Both the position numbers and the translations under genes were made by a program. A DNA stretch of 64,000 nt. Origin: Actinomycetes bacterium (GTDB taxonomy: Bacteria > Actinomycetota > Actinomycetes > Actinomycetales > Dermatophilaceae). The notes beneath the pieces were generated by a model. It worked only from the letters and a program-made list of their open reading frames with translations. It had not been told where the DNA came from and did no database searches. Location of the stretch: positions 1-64,000 of the forward strand of contig JAEZWF010000045.1 in the NCBI GenBank assembly GCA_023420415.1. The letters are read 5' to 3'. The number at the start of each line of letters is the position of its first letter. Positions within the stretch are counted from its first letter, which is position 1. Of this stretch, positions 48,829-57,680 are shown in pieces.

Positions 48829-50505
48829 TCAGCTGGTCGTCGGTTTGGCGGCCAGGGTGGCTGTCACCGTCTGCTCCTTGCCATCACGCAGGACGGTGAG
48901 CGACACCTTGTCGCCGACGCCCAGCTCGCGGATGCTGGCGACGAGGGACTCCGAGGAGTTCACCGGGTCGTTGTTGACCTTGATGACGACGTCGCCGGAC
49001 TTCAGGCCCGCGGCCGCAGCCGGTGAGTCCTTGGTGACCTCGGCGATCTGGGCGCCCGCGCGCTGGCTCGCGCCGTCGCTGGCCGACCCGTCGCGGGTGG
49101 TGACGCCGAGCACGGCGTGCTCGGCCTTGCCCTTCTCGATCAGCTGGCTCGCGATGTCCTTGGCCTCGTTGACCGGGATCGCGAACCCGATGCCGATGCT
49201 GCCGCTCTGGCCGCCGCTGCTGGAGCCCAGGCTGGCGATCGAGGAGTTGATGCCGACCAGCTGGCCGCTCGCGTTGACGAGGGCGCCACCGGAGTTGCCC
49301 GGGTTGATCGCCGCGGACGTCTGGATCGCGTTGGTCACGACGTCGACGGAGTCGTTGCCGGTCTGCGGCTGCTGGCCCTGTCCCTGGCCGCCCTGGCCAA
49401 AGGGGCTGCCCTGGCCGAACGGGTTCTGGTCCTGCTGCTGCTGGTCGTTGCCCTCGGCCTGCGTCGTCACGGGCCGGTTGAGGGCGCTGACGATGCCGGT
49501 CGTCACGGTGCCGGCGAGCCCGAGCGGGTTGCCGACGGCCATGACGGGGTCGCCGACCTTGAGCGCCTCGGAGTCGCCCATCGCGATCGGCCGCAGGTCG
49601 CTCGGCGCGTTGGCGAGGGTGATGACGGCGAGGTCGGTGCTCGGGTCGGTGCCCGCCACCTTGGCCTGGAACGACCGGCCGTCGTTGAGGGTCACGGTCA
49701 GCTTGGCGTCGGAGCCGGCGCCGCTGACGACGTGGTTGTTGGTGAGGACGTGGCCCTTGTCATCGATGATGACGCCACTGCCCTGGCCCTCGCCCTGCGC
49801 GCCCGCCACGGTGATGGCGACGACGCTCGGCGACACCGCGGCTGCGGTGGCGGTCCAGTTCGGGTTGTTCCTGTCGGCCTGCACGACCGGAGCCGTGTTC
49901 GTGCCGCGGCCCAGGCTGGACGTCGTCGCAGAGGAGGAAGACTGCGAGTCGTCGAGCAGCTGGGCCGCGGCAAAGGTGCCGCCACTGGCGAGCAGGGCGG
50001 CAAGCACCGCGACGGCGGTGAGTTCCGTCAGTCGGCGCCGCTTGGCCGGCTGGGCAGGCTCTGCCCCTCCCCGCGCTGTGACGGAGGGGGGCGGCCCAGC
50101 CGGAGGCTGAGTGGTGGAGGGGTATGCCGGGTGGCCGGCGTAGGTGCCAAACGCCGTCCGCTCCTGGGCGGGCGGGGCGCCGACCGGCGCCGCGGTCGGC
50201 AGCTCGCGGGTCTGGCCGTACCAGACCGGCCCGGTCACGTCGGGCACCGAGCCGTCGGGGGCGGTGCCGTCGGGAGCGGTGCCGTCGGGGGCGGTGCCGT
50301 CCGCCGGGCGGGCGAACGGGTCACGGGCCGGCTGCGGCTGCGCGCCCGGACCCTGCTGGTGGTTCGGCTGAGCCTGAGGCTGGTCGGTGTGCTGGGGGTG
50401 AGCCTGCTGCGGCGTGCCCTGGGCAGCCGCCCTCGGCTGCTGGTCCGGCGTGCGGCCGGCATCGCCGCTGCTCTGGGACCATGCGTCCTGGTGGGTCTGG
50501 GTCAT
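48829..50505 (-). CDS. HtrA/DegP-type membrane-anchored serine protease (PepD-like)
   Basis: A 558-residue S1C protease. Residues 1-158 are cytoplasmic and Gln/Pro-rich, including a DNA-encoded 15-bp tandem repeat giving DGTAP three times. One membrane helix (about 160-182) is followed by the protease domain with triad His258 (LTNNHVV), Asp291 (STDLAVI) and Ser405 (NPGNSGGAL). Residues 352-383 are a Gln/Gly/Phe-rich insertion within the domain. A PDZ domain closes the protein. It degrades misfolded extracytoplasmic proteins. Gene order regulator, kinase, protease equals mprA-mprB-pepD of mycobacteria, implying control by the adjacent two-component system. Confidence 0.9.
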   Translation of the reverse strand: MTQTHQDAWSQSSGDAGRTPDQQPRAAAQGTPQQAHPQHTDQPQAQPNHQQGPGAQPQPARDPFARPADGTAPDGTAPDGTAPDGSVPDVTGPVWYGQTRELPTAAPVGAPPAQERTAFGTYAGHPAYPSTTQPPAGPPPSVTARGGAEPAQPAKRRRLTELTAVAVLAALLASGGTFAAAQLLDDSQSSSSATTSSLGRGTNTAPVVQADRNNPNWTATAAAVSPSVVAITVAGAQGEGQGSGVIIDDKGHVLTNNHVVSGAGSDAKLTVTLNDGRSFQAKVAGTDPSTDLAVITLANAPSDLRPIAMGDSEALKVGDPVMAVGNPLGLAGTVTTGIVSALNRPVTTQAEGNDQQQQDQNPFGQGSPFGQGGQGQGQQPQTGNDSVDVVTNAIQTSAAINPGNSGGALVNASGQLVGINSSIASLGSSSGGQSGSIGIGFAIPVNEAKDIASQLIEKGKAEHAVLGVTTRDGSASDGASQRAGAQIAEVTKDSPAAAAGLKSGDVVIKVNNDPVNSSESLVASIRELGVGDKVSLTVLRDGKEQTVTATLAAKPTTS

Positions 50506-50557
50506 CGCTCTTCGCGCTCCTCGTCCGTGCTGTTGACCTCAGTCAAACTCACTGACG

Positions 50558-52198
50558 TCAAGGGGTGCTGGGCGCAGTCTGAGAGTTCGCTGTGGGCCCT
50601 TGGCCGGCGTCGCCGAGAGGTGCGATGGGCAGCTCGACGACGAACGTCGCGCCCCCTCCGGGCGTGCGCGCCACCCCGATGCGGCCGTGGTGGGCCGCCA
50701 CGATCGCGGCGGCGATCGCCAGACCCAGGCCGTTGCCGCCGCCCTGGCCACGGGTGCGGGAGGGGTCGGCCCGGTAGAACCGCTCGAACACCTTGCGTGC
50801 CTTGTCAGGGTCGACGCCGGGGCCGTGGTCTCGCACCTCGATCACGCTGAGGGAGGTGCGCGGGGTCGACTCGTCGCCCGCCGACTCGGCAGCCGTCGGC
50901 CTGCCGCTGCTCCTGTGGTCCACGGTTGTTGAGGTGGGCGCGAAATCCCTTGTACCCACGGCGATCTCGATCGGTGACCCGGCCGGAGTGTGGTTGAGGG
51001 CGTTGGACACGAGGTTGGCCACCAGCTGACGCACCTTCGCGTCGTCGCCGCGGGTCGAGGTCGGCTGGAGTGGTCCGTCGAGACCGACGACATTGATCCG
51101 CCGTTCGGGGTCGATGGCGCGGGCGTCCTGCGCCGCGTCGGCCGCGAGCACGGTCAGGTCGAGCTCGGTGATGGTGAGTGGTCGCTGGTCATCGAGGCGG
51201 GCGAGCACCAGCAGGTCCTCCACCAGGCCGCCCATGCGGCCGGCTTCGCCCTCGATGCGCGACATCGCGCTGGCCACGTCCTCGGGCTGGCGCACGGCGC
51301 CCTGCCGGTACAGCTCGGCATACCCCCGCACCGCGGCGAGGGGAGTCCGCAGCTCGTGCGACGCATCGGCCACGAACTGGCGCATCTTCTCCTCGGATGC
51401 CTCGCGAGCCGCGAACGACTGCTCGATCTGGGCGAGCATGACGTTGAGCGAGCGCGACAGCGACGTCACCTCGTCCTTGGCGGTCCGGGTGGGGATGCGG
51501 CGGGTCAGGTCACCGTCGGCGATGGCGGCGGCGGTGTCCTCGATCTGGCGCAACGGACGGAAGGCGCGGTTCACGGCATACCACCCGGCGGCGGCGCACG
51601 CGGTGATCACGGCCAGCCCGATCAGGAGCTCGACGAGGACCAGGCGCGAGACAGTACGGTCGACCCCGCCGAGCGAGACGGCCACGACGTAGGTGCCGAT
51701 CTGTTGGTCCGTCTCGTCGGCGACGGGCCCGGCGACCGCCCGCCACTTCAGCGAACCGCTCTCGGACGTGATGGTGAACGGCGCGTGCGACGTGACCCGG
51801 GGATCGGTGAGGGCGAGGTCCGGCACGTCCGGTCGCCGCGACTCACCGGTGGGGTAGATCGGCAGGGTGCTGCCGTCCTCGGTCTGGATCACGACGGCAT
51901 ACCCCGTCGGAAGCCCGCTCTCGCGCTCGGCCTGGATGAGCCGCACGGCGCTCGTCGCCACGGGCTTCGCGGCCGCGCGCAGGTCGGCGTCGACGCGGCG
52001 CATGAGGTCCTGGCGGATCAGCGCGGCGGTGGCCGAACCGGTGAGGATGAGCGCAATCAGCAACAGGCTCAACAGGATCGCGATGAGCCGCACCCGCAGG
52101 GGCAGGGCCTCGAGGTGCTTGCGTGCCTGTTCCTTGCGGGACGGGCGAGGCTCGCTGCGGGCCTGGTTGCGGGGGTTGGGCACGGATGCGGTGGCCAC
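50558..52198 (-). CDS. Sensor histidine kinase (MprB-like)
   Basis: A 546-residue kinase. Two helices (RLIAILLSLLLIALILTGSATAALI and LVLVELLIGLAVITACAAAGW) flank an extracellular sensor of about 140 residues. HAMP (VNRAFRPLRQIEDTAAAIADGDLTRRI), HisKA (FVADASHELRTPLAAVRGYAEL, phospho-His) and HATPase_c (VANLVSNALNHTPAG; VEVRDHGPGVDP; GGGNGLGLAIAAAIVAAHHG) follow. An Asp/Thr/Ser-rich insertion lies between N-box and G1. GTG 52198 overlaps the regulator stop by one base. It should sense envelope stress and drive htrA 52 bases downstream. Confidence 0.9.
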   Translation of the reverse strand: MATASVPNPRNQARSEPRPSRKEQARKHLEALPLRVRLIAILLSLLLIALILTGSATAALIRQDLMRRVDADLRAAAKPVATSAVRLIQAERESGLPTGYAVVIQTEDGSTLPIYPTGESRRPDVPDLALTDPRVTSHAPFTITSESGSLKWRAVAGPVADETDQQIGTYVVAVSLGGVDRTVSRLVLVELLIGLAVITACAAAGWYAVNRAFRPLRQIEDTAAAIADGDLTRRIPTRTAKDEVTSLSRSLNVMLAQIEQSFAAREASEEKMRQFVADASHELRTPLAAVRGYAELYRQGAVRQPEDVASAMSRIEGEAGRMGGLVEDLLVLARLDDQRPLTITELDLTVLAADAAQDARAIDPERRINVVGLDGPLQPTSTRGDDAKVRQLVANLVSNALNHTPAGSPIEIAVGTRDFAPTSTTVDHRSSGRPTAAESAGDESTPRTSLSVIEVRDHGPGVDPDKARKVFERFYRADPSRTRGQGGGNGLGLAIAAAIVAAHHGRIGVARTPGGGATFVVELPIAPLGDAGQGPTANSQTAPSTP

Positions 52199-52905
52199 TA
52201 GGCCTCCGGCGGCTTGCGCAGCACGTACCCCACCCCGCGCTTGGTGTGGATCAACGGGGCCATGCCCTCGGTGTCGATCTTGCGGCGCAGGTAGGAGATG
52301 TAGGACTCGACGATTCCGCTCTCGCCGCGGAAGTCGTAGTCCCACACGTGGTCGAGGATCTGCGCCTTGGACAGCACCCGGTTGGGGTTGAGCATGAGGT
52401 AGCGGAGCAGCTTGAACTCGGTGGGGGAGGTGTCGATGACCCGACCCGCGCGACGCACCTCGTGCGAGTCCTCGTCGAGCTCGAGGTCCTCGAACCGCAG
52501 CGCCGCGCTCTCGTCGACCTCGCCGCGGGTACGGCGCAGCACCGCGCGGATGCGGGCGACGACCTCTTCGAGGCTGAACGGCTTGGTGACGTAGTCGTCG
52601 CCGCCGACGGTGAGCCCCTTGATCTTGTCGTCGACGCTGTCGCGCGCCGTGACGAACACGATCGGCAGCTGCCGGCCGGTGTCGCGCAGCTTGCGGGTGA
52701 CGGTGAAGCCGTCCATGTCCGGCAGCATCACGTCGAGCACCACGAGGTCGGGGTCGTGCTGGGTGGCCAGGTTGAGGGCGGTCGCGCCGTCACCGGCGAC
52801 GTGCACCTCGAACCCGGCGAACCGCAACGACGTCGCGAGCAGCTCGCGGATGTTCGGTTCGTCCTCGACGACGAGCAGGCTGGCCTCGGGTTGCGCAGTG
52901 GTCAC
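52198..52905 (-). CDS. OmpR-family response regulator (MprA-like)
   Basis: A 235-residue regulator. The receiver has LLVVEDEPNIRELL, Asp58 in DLVVLDVMLPDMDGF, VFVTARD and YVTKPFSLEE. The winged helix ends with SPTEFKLLRYLMLNPNRVLSKAQILDHVWDYDFRGESGIVESYISYLRRKIDTE, the OmpR/PhoB output domain. GTG 52905 gives the canonical N-terminus VTTAQPEASLLVVEDE. It is the first gene of the regulator-kinase-protease cluster. Confidence 0.92.
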   Translation of the reverse strand: MTTAQPEASLLVVEDEPNIRELLATSLRFAGFEVHVAGDGATALNLATQHDPDLVVLDVMLPDMDGFTVTRKLRDTGRQLPIVFVTARDSVDDKIKGLTVGGDDYVTKPFSLEEVVARIRAVLRRTRGEVDESAALRFEDLELDEDSHEVRRAGRVIDTSPTEFKLLRYLMLNPNRVLSKAQILDHVWDYDFRGESGIVESYISYLRRKIDTEGMAPLIHTKRGVGYVLRKPPEA

Positions 52906-52987
52906 GAGGTCCAGTGTCGGCGTGCAGGCTGGGAGTTTCCTGTATGCCGTCTGGGCGCGTTTGCCGGTCCAGGCGTGGGTACGCGCA

Positions 52988-53019
52988 GCGGCGCCCTCCC
53001 GTCGCAGGGAGGGCGCCGC
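52988..53019 (-). terminator. Terminator of the M23 peptidase gene
   Basis: GCGGCGCCCTCCC (52988-53000) pairs perfectly with GGGAGGGCGCCGC (53007-53019) around a six-base loop. It lies 31 bp after the M23 stop codon. Confidence 0.8.
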
Positions 53020-53049
53020 GCTCATTCAGTTGTGGTGGCTGGTTCGGCG

Positions 53050-53916
53050 TCAGCCGCAGTGCTCGAACGGGCTGGTGTAGCTCGCACCCTCGACCGACCC
53101 GCCCCACTTCACGCACTTGTTCGGGGCCTTCTTCTTCACCGGGCCCGCGTAGGACTTGTAGGAGCCGGTGTCGGTGCTGCGGGTCCCACCCTTGACCTCG
53201 AGGAAGGCGGAGGTCCTGGTGGCGGTGTTGAGCTTGGACGTCTTGAGCGTGACCACGCAGTTCTCGCCGTTGCGCGAGTTGTAGGTCAGGTAGACCTTGC
53301 CGCCGGTGATCGCCTTGCTGTCGATGACCTTCGAGCCGGCGCCGCAGACCTGGGTCGGCGAGTACGGGTTCACCGGGGTCGAGCTGCCACCGCCACAGTT
53401 CTTGGAGGTGTAGGTCTTGCTGCCCCAGTAGTAGGCCTGGGCGCCGTTGAAGCGGACCTTGACCGGGGAACCGTTCAGGCGCTGCTCGAAGTGCAGGTGC
53501 GGGCCGGTCGAGCCACCCGTGCTGCCGACGTTGCCGAGCTTCTGGCCGGCCTTGACGACCTGGCCGTTGCGCACGCTCTGCAGCGACAGGTGGGCGTAGC
53601 GCGTGGTGTAGCCACCGCTGTGCCGGACCTCGACCCAGCGGCCGTAGGACGTGTTGCCCTCGTTGCCGACGCGGCTGACGGTGCCGGCCGCCGAGGCGAC
53701 GACGGTGTCGCCGTAGTCGTTGGCCCGGTTGAAGTCCACGGACGGCGACGGTGAGTGGTTGGTGCGGGTCTGGCCCTCCCACGACTGACCGCACGGGAAC
53801 GGCAGCTGGAAGTTGGGCGCGGCGGTGGCAGAGCCGGTGCCGAACGCGACGGCGCCGCTGATGGCGCCGGCCGCGACCAGGCTGCCGATCGCGACCTTGC
53901 TGGTGAGCTTCTTCAT
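53050..53916 (-). CDS. Secreted M23-family (LytM) peptidase
   Basis: A 288-residue protein with a signal peptide (MKKLTSKVAIGSLVAAGAISGAVAFGTGSATA). The M23 domain holds the zinc ligands His54 and Asp61 (NHSPSPSVDFNR), His109 (YAHLS) and His140/His142 (GSTGPHLHFEQ). It would cut peptide cross-bridges in cell walls, its own or a competitor's. The C-terminal half (about 160-288), with six or so cysteines and Ser/Thr/Gly repeats (SYKSYAGPVKKKAPNKCVKW), is of unknown fold and may bind the wall. Monocistronic with its own terminator. Confidence 0.9.
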   Translation of the reverse strand: MKKLTSKVAIGSLVAAGAISGAVAFGTGSATAAPNFQLPFPCGQSWEGQTRTNHSPSPSVDFNRANDYGDTVVASAAGTVSRVGNEGNTSYGRWVEVRHSGGYTTRYAHLSLQSVRNGQVVKAGQKLGNVGSTGGSTGPHLHFEQRLNGSPVKVRFNGAQAYYWGSKTYTSKNCGGGSSTPVNPYSPTQVCGAGSKVIDSKAITGGKVYLTYNSRNGENCVVTLKTSKLNTATRTSAFLEVKGGTRSTDTGSYKSYAGPVKKKAPNKCVKWGGSVEGASYTSPFEHCG

Positions 53917-54069
53917 CTCGGTATCCCCTCGGTGTGTGCTGGCGCCCTGTGCGCCTCTTCCTGGGGATGACCGTTCCAGCGAAATCCCTTGCGGTCGATG
54001 GGGAGAACTCCCCCGGCCCGGGTATGCCGCGGGCCTGGCCGGGTGCCCCGGGTCGGCTCCTCCGACTGC

Positions 54070-55722
54070 TCAGGCGGTCGCGTCGACGTCGTCGGCGTCG
54101 ACGATGCGGTAGGCGTAGCCCTGTTCGGCGAGGAAGCGTTGGCGGTGAGCCGCGAACTCGGCGTCCACGGTGTCGCGTGCGACCACCGTGTAGAAGTGTG
54201 CGGTGCGTCCATCTCCCTTGGGGCGCAACACTCTTCCGAGTCGCTGGGCTTCTTCCTGGCGTGACCCGAAGGTGCCCGACACCTGGATCGCGACGCTGGC
54301 CTCGGGCAGGTCGATCGAGAAGTTGGCGACCTTCGACACGACGAGCAGGTCGATCTCGCCCTCCCGGAACGCCTGGAACAGCTTTTGCCTCTGCCCGACC
54401 GGCGTCTCGCCGGTGATGACGTCGGCGCCCAGCCGCTCGGCGAGCTCATCGAGCTGGTCGAGGTACTGGCCGATCACGAGTGTCGGTTCGCCCTTGTGCT
54501 GCTTGACGATTCGCTCGACGATCGGGTTCTTGGCCGGGCTGCACGAGGCGAGGCGGTACCGGTCCTCGGGCTCCGCCACGGCATACGCCAAACGCTCACT
54601 GTCGCCGAGCGTGACGCGCACCTCGACGCAGTCGGCGGGCGCGATGTAGCCCTGTGCCTCGATGTCCTTCCACGGTGCGTCGTAACGCTTCGGCCCGATG
54701 AGCGAGAACACGTCGGCCTCGCGGCCGTCCTCGCGCACCAGGGTCGCGGTGAGGCCGAGACGCCGCCGAGCCTGGAGGTCTGCGGTCATGCGGAAGATCG
54801 GCGCCGGGAGCAGGTGCACCTCGTCGTAGACGATGAGCCCCCAGTCACGGGCGTCGAGCAGGTCCAGGTGGGTGTAGACACCCTTCCGGCGGGTCGTGAG
54901 CACCTGGTAGGTCGCGATGGTGACGGGGCGAATCTCCTTGCGTGCGCCCGAGTACTCGCCGATCTCGTCCTCGGTGAGGGAGGTCCGCTTGAGCAGCTCG
55001 TCGCGCCACTGCCGCGCCGAGACGGTGTTGGTCACGAGGATCAGGGTCGTCGCCTTGGCCTCGGCCATGGCACCCGCGCCCACGAGCGTCTTGCCGGCGC
55101 CACAGGGCAGCACCACGACTCCCGATCCACCGTGCCAGAAGCCGTTGACCGCCTGCTGCTGGTAGGGCCGCAGCGACCACCCGGAGGTGTCGAGGTCGAT
55201 GCGGTGCGCCTCGCCGTCGACGTAGCCCGCTTCGTCCTCGGCCGGCCAGCCGACCTTGAGCAGCTCCTGCTTGAGGTGGCCCCGCTCGGACGGGTGCACC
55301 AGGACGGTGTCGTCATCGACCTTCTCGCCCACGAGCGGCTTGATCTTCTTGTGCCGCAACACTTCTTCGAGCACCGGGCGGTCGGTGGTGCGCAGCACCA
55401 GACCGTGGTCGTCGTCCTTGAGCAACGTCAGGCGCCCGTAGCGGTCCATCGTCTCGGCGACGTCGACGAGCAGGGCGTGCGGCACGGGGTAGCGGCTGTG
55501 CGTGACGAGCGCGTCGACCACCTGTTCGGCGTCGTGCCCAGCCGCGCGGGCGTTCCACAGACCCAGCGGCGTGACCCGATAGGTGTGGATGTGCTCCGGG
55601 GCGCGCTCGAGCTCAGCAAATGGCGCGATCGCGCGCCGCGCCTCCTCGGCCCGTGGGTGGTCGACCTCGAGGAGGAGCGTCTTGTCCGACTGGACGATCA
55701 GAGCGCCATCAGGCACCGGCAT
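54070..55722 (-). CDS. XPB-family DNA repair helicase
   Basis: A 550-residue superfamily 2 helicase. The N-terminal damage-recognition-like domain includes LVHPSERGHLKQELLKVGWPAEDEAGYVDG. Walker A is LPCGAGKTLVGA (206-212), the DEVH box is LIVYDEVHLLPAP, motif III is LGLTATLVREDGRE and motif VI is EEAQRLGRVLRPK. Bacterial XPB unwinds DNA 3' to 5' and pairs with nuclease partners. The ATG at 55722 overlaps the stop of the DUF4190 gene upstream as TGATG. Its usual actinobacterial neighbour, a helicase-associated protein, is 3.2 kb away at 58944. Confidence 0.92.
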   Translation of the reverse strand: MPVPDGALIVQSDKTLLLEVDHPRAEEARRAIAPFAELERAPEHIHTYRVTPLGLWNARAAGHDAEQVVDALVTHSRYPVPHALLVDVAETMDRYGRLTLLKDDDHGLVLRTTDRPVLEEVLRHKKIKPLVGEKVDDDTVLVHPSERGHLKQELLKVGWPAEDEAGYVDGEAHRIDLDTSGWSLRPYQQQAVNGFWHGGSGVVVLPCGAGKTLVGAGAMAEAKATTLILVTNTVSARQWRDELLKRTSLTEDEIGEYSGARKEIRPVTIATYQVLTTRRKGVYTHLDLLDARDWGLIVYDEVHLLPAPIFRMTADLQARRRLGLTATLVREDGREADVFSLIGPKRYDAPWKDIEAQGYIAPADCVEVRVTLGDSERLAYAVAEPEDRYRLASCSPAKNPIVERIVKQHKGEPTLVIGQYLDQLDELAERLGADVITGETPVGQRQKLFQAFREGEIDLLVVSKVANFSIDLPEASVAIQVSGTFGSRQEEAQRLGRVLRPKGDGRTAHFYTVVARDTVDAEFAAHRQRFLAEQGYAYRIVDADDVDATA

Positions 55723-56471
55723 CAAGACCCGTCGTAGCTGCTGTAGCTGCTGTAGCCGTCACTGGATGCGATGCCGATCCCGATGAGGGCGACCACGGCG
55801 ATGATCGCGAGCACGACCGTGACCGCGGTGGCGATCCAGCCCCACTTGGTGAACTTCGCCTGCTCGGCCGGCTGGTCGTTCTTCGTCGCCGCGATGATGG
55901 CGAAGACGAGGCCGATGATGCCGAGCCCGCAGCCGCCGACCGTCAGCAGACCGGTGACGACGAGCAGCGCGATGGTGTTGCCGCTCATCGTGCGGGGCGC
56001 GGCATACGGCGTGCCGTACCCGGGCGGCGGCGCCTGCCCGTAGGCCGGGGGAGCCGGCGGCTGGGACGAGGTGCCCGAGGTGGCATAGGGGTTGGACGGG
56101 GACTGACCGTAGCCACCCTGCTGCCCGTAACCACCCTGCTGGCCGTAGGTGCCACCCGAAGGAGCGGCGTAGGGGTTCTGCGGCGGCGTGCCGGACGCGG
56201 AGCCGTATGCCGGAGGGGTTGGCGGGGCTGGCGGCGCACCGGGCGCCGTGGGAGCGGCCGGCTCCTGAGGGCGCGGCTGCTCGGCGCGCGGCTGTTCGGC
56301 ACGAGGCTGCTCGGCGTGCGGCACCTGCTGCGTCGCGCCGGTCTCAACTGGTCGGGTGTGGTCCTGGGTGGCGCCCGAACCCGACTCCGGCGCCGCGGTC
56401 TCGTCTGGCACGTGATCGCTGGGAGCGGTCGGGTCGCGGAACTGCGGGTCCTCGCGCGGGGTGTCGGTCAT
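55722..56471 (-). CDS. DUF4190-type membrane protein with Pro/Gln/Gly-rich N-terminal region
   Basis: A 249-residue protein. Residues 1-160 are low-complexity and probably disordered, with repeats EQPRA and GGYGQQ. Two membrane helices follow (NTIALLVVTGLLTVGGCGLGIIGLVFAII and WGWIATAVTVVLAIIAVVALIGI), separated by AATKNDQPAEQAKFTKW, the DUF4190 pattern. The C-terminus is a Ser/Tyr repeat (SSDGYSSYSSYDG). Function unknown. It overlaps the XPB start by one base, so they share a transcript. Confidence 0.78.
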   Translation of the reverse strand: MTDTPREDPQFRDPTAPSDHVPDETAAPESGSGATQDHTRPVETGATQQVPHAEQPRAEQPRAEQPRPQEPAAPTAPGAPPAPPTPPAYGSASGTPPQNPYAAPSGGTYGQQGGYGQQGGYGQSPSNPYATSGTSSQPPAPPAYGQAPPPGYGTPYAAPRTMSGNTIALLVVTGLLTVGGCGLGIIGLVFAIIAATKNDQPAEQAKFTKWGWIATAVTVVLAIIAVVALIGIGIASSDGYSSYSSYDGS

Positions 56472-56626
56472 GTGTCGTCCTCGGGTGCGGTCCGGAGTGG
56501 CGGCAGTCGTCGCCGTTCCCCAAATCTATCCCGCTGCCCCGTGGCCGCGTTCGCGGATCCCGTCGCGACGCCGGCACGGCTCCCGCCTGCGGCCGCAGCG
56601 CTGACCGGACGTGACAGGATCGGGGG

Positions 56627-57568
56627 GTGAGCATCGGACTGCCCCAGCGTGAGCCCGCGACCGGTCTTCCCGAGCGCGTCACCATCTACGAGGTCGGCCC
56701 GCGCGACGGTCTCCAGAACGAGAAGTCCGTCGTGCCCGCTGCGGTCAAGGCCGAGTTCATCCGCCGCCTCGCTGACGCCGGTCTCGAGACGATCGAGACC
56801 ACCTCGTTCGTGCCACCGTCCTGGGTCCCGCAGCTGGCCGATGCCAAGGAGGTTCTCGCCGATCTCGGCGACACCGGCCGAGGGTCGCGCCGGCCCGTCC
56901 TCGTCCCCAACGAGCGCGGCCTCGACGATGCCCTCGAAGCCGGGGTGGGTGCCATCGCCGTGTTCGGCTCGGCCACCGAGACGTTCGCCCGCAAGAACCT
57001 CAACCGCACCGTCGCGGAGTCCATCGACATGTTCCGGCCCGTGGTCGAGCGGGCCAAGGGCTCCGGCCTGTGGGTCCGTGCCTACGTCTCGATGTGCTTC
57101 GGCGACCCGTGGGAGGGCCCGGTGCCCATCGAGCAGGTCGTCCACGTCTGCCAGCGCATGATGGACCTCGGCGCCGACCAGCTCTCCCTCGGCGACACGA
57201 TCGGCACCGGCACGACGGGCCACGTCAGTCGGCTGCTCGACGCCCTCGACGCCGTCGGCATCGGCGCAGACCGCGTCGGGGTCCACTTCCACGACACCTA
57301 CGGTCAGGCGCTCGCCAACACCATGACCGCGCTGCGCCACGGTGTCTCGGTCGTCGACGCCTCCACCGGTGGCCTGGGCGGCTGTCCCTACGCCAAGAGC
57401 GCGACCGGCAACCTCGCCACCGAGGACCTCGTCTGGGCCCTCGACGGCGCCGGCGTGCAGACCGGTGTCGACCTCTCCTCCCTCGTGCAGACCAGCGTCT
57501 GGATGGCAGGTCACCTCGGCCGCCCGTCACCGTCGGCGGTCGTGCGCGCGCTCGCGGGCTCTGACTGA
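56627..57568 (+). CDS. Hydroxymethylglutaryl-CoA lyase
   Basis: A 313-residue TIM-barrel enzyme. YEVGPRDGLQNEK contains the metal-binding Asp and catalytic Arg, VGVHFHDTYGQALAN the His-x-His ligands and ASTGGLGGCPYAKSATGNLATEDLVWAL the catalytic cysteine loop, the exact HMG-CoA lyase signature. It splits HMG-CoA into acetyl-CoA and acetoacetate at the end of leucine degradation. Start is GTG 56627. It is divergent from the DUF4190 gene. The acyl-CoA dehydrogenase and SDR at 11-13 kb may feed the same route. Confidence 0.92.
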   Translation: MSIGLPQREPATGLPERVTIYEVGPRDGLQNEKSVVPAAVKAEFIRRLADAGLETIETTSFVPPSWVPQLADAKEVLADLGDTGRGSRRPVLVPNERGLDDALEAGVGAIAVFGSATETFARKNLNRTVAESIDMFRPVVERAKGSGLWVRAYVSMCFGDPWEGPVPIEQVVHVCQRMMDLGADQLSLGDTIGTGTTGHVSRLLDALDAVGIGADRVGVHFHDTYGQALANTMTALRHGVSVVDASTGGLGGCPYAKSATGNLATEDLVWALDGAGVQTGVDLSSLVQTSVWMAGHLGRPSPSAVVRALAGSD

Positions 57569-57680
57569 GGTCGAGAGGTATGCCGCCGGGTCGTCACCGG
57601 GGGATGGGCAGGTGGTTCACCGGGGTGTGTGCTCCTTCGACGTGGGGCACTTGGGAGGCAGGAGAGACGGTTCGGGCGGG

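Noticed and set aside
47027..50110. A 1,027-codon plus-strand frame opposite the HelD-like and htrA genes.
   Set aside because: It is the antisense of two well-supported genes, has no domain pattern and has shadow-type composition.
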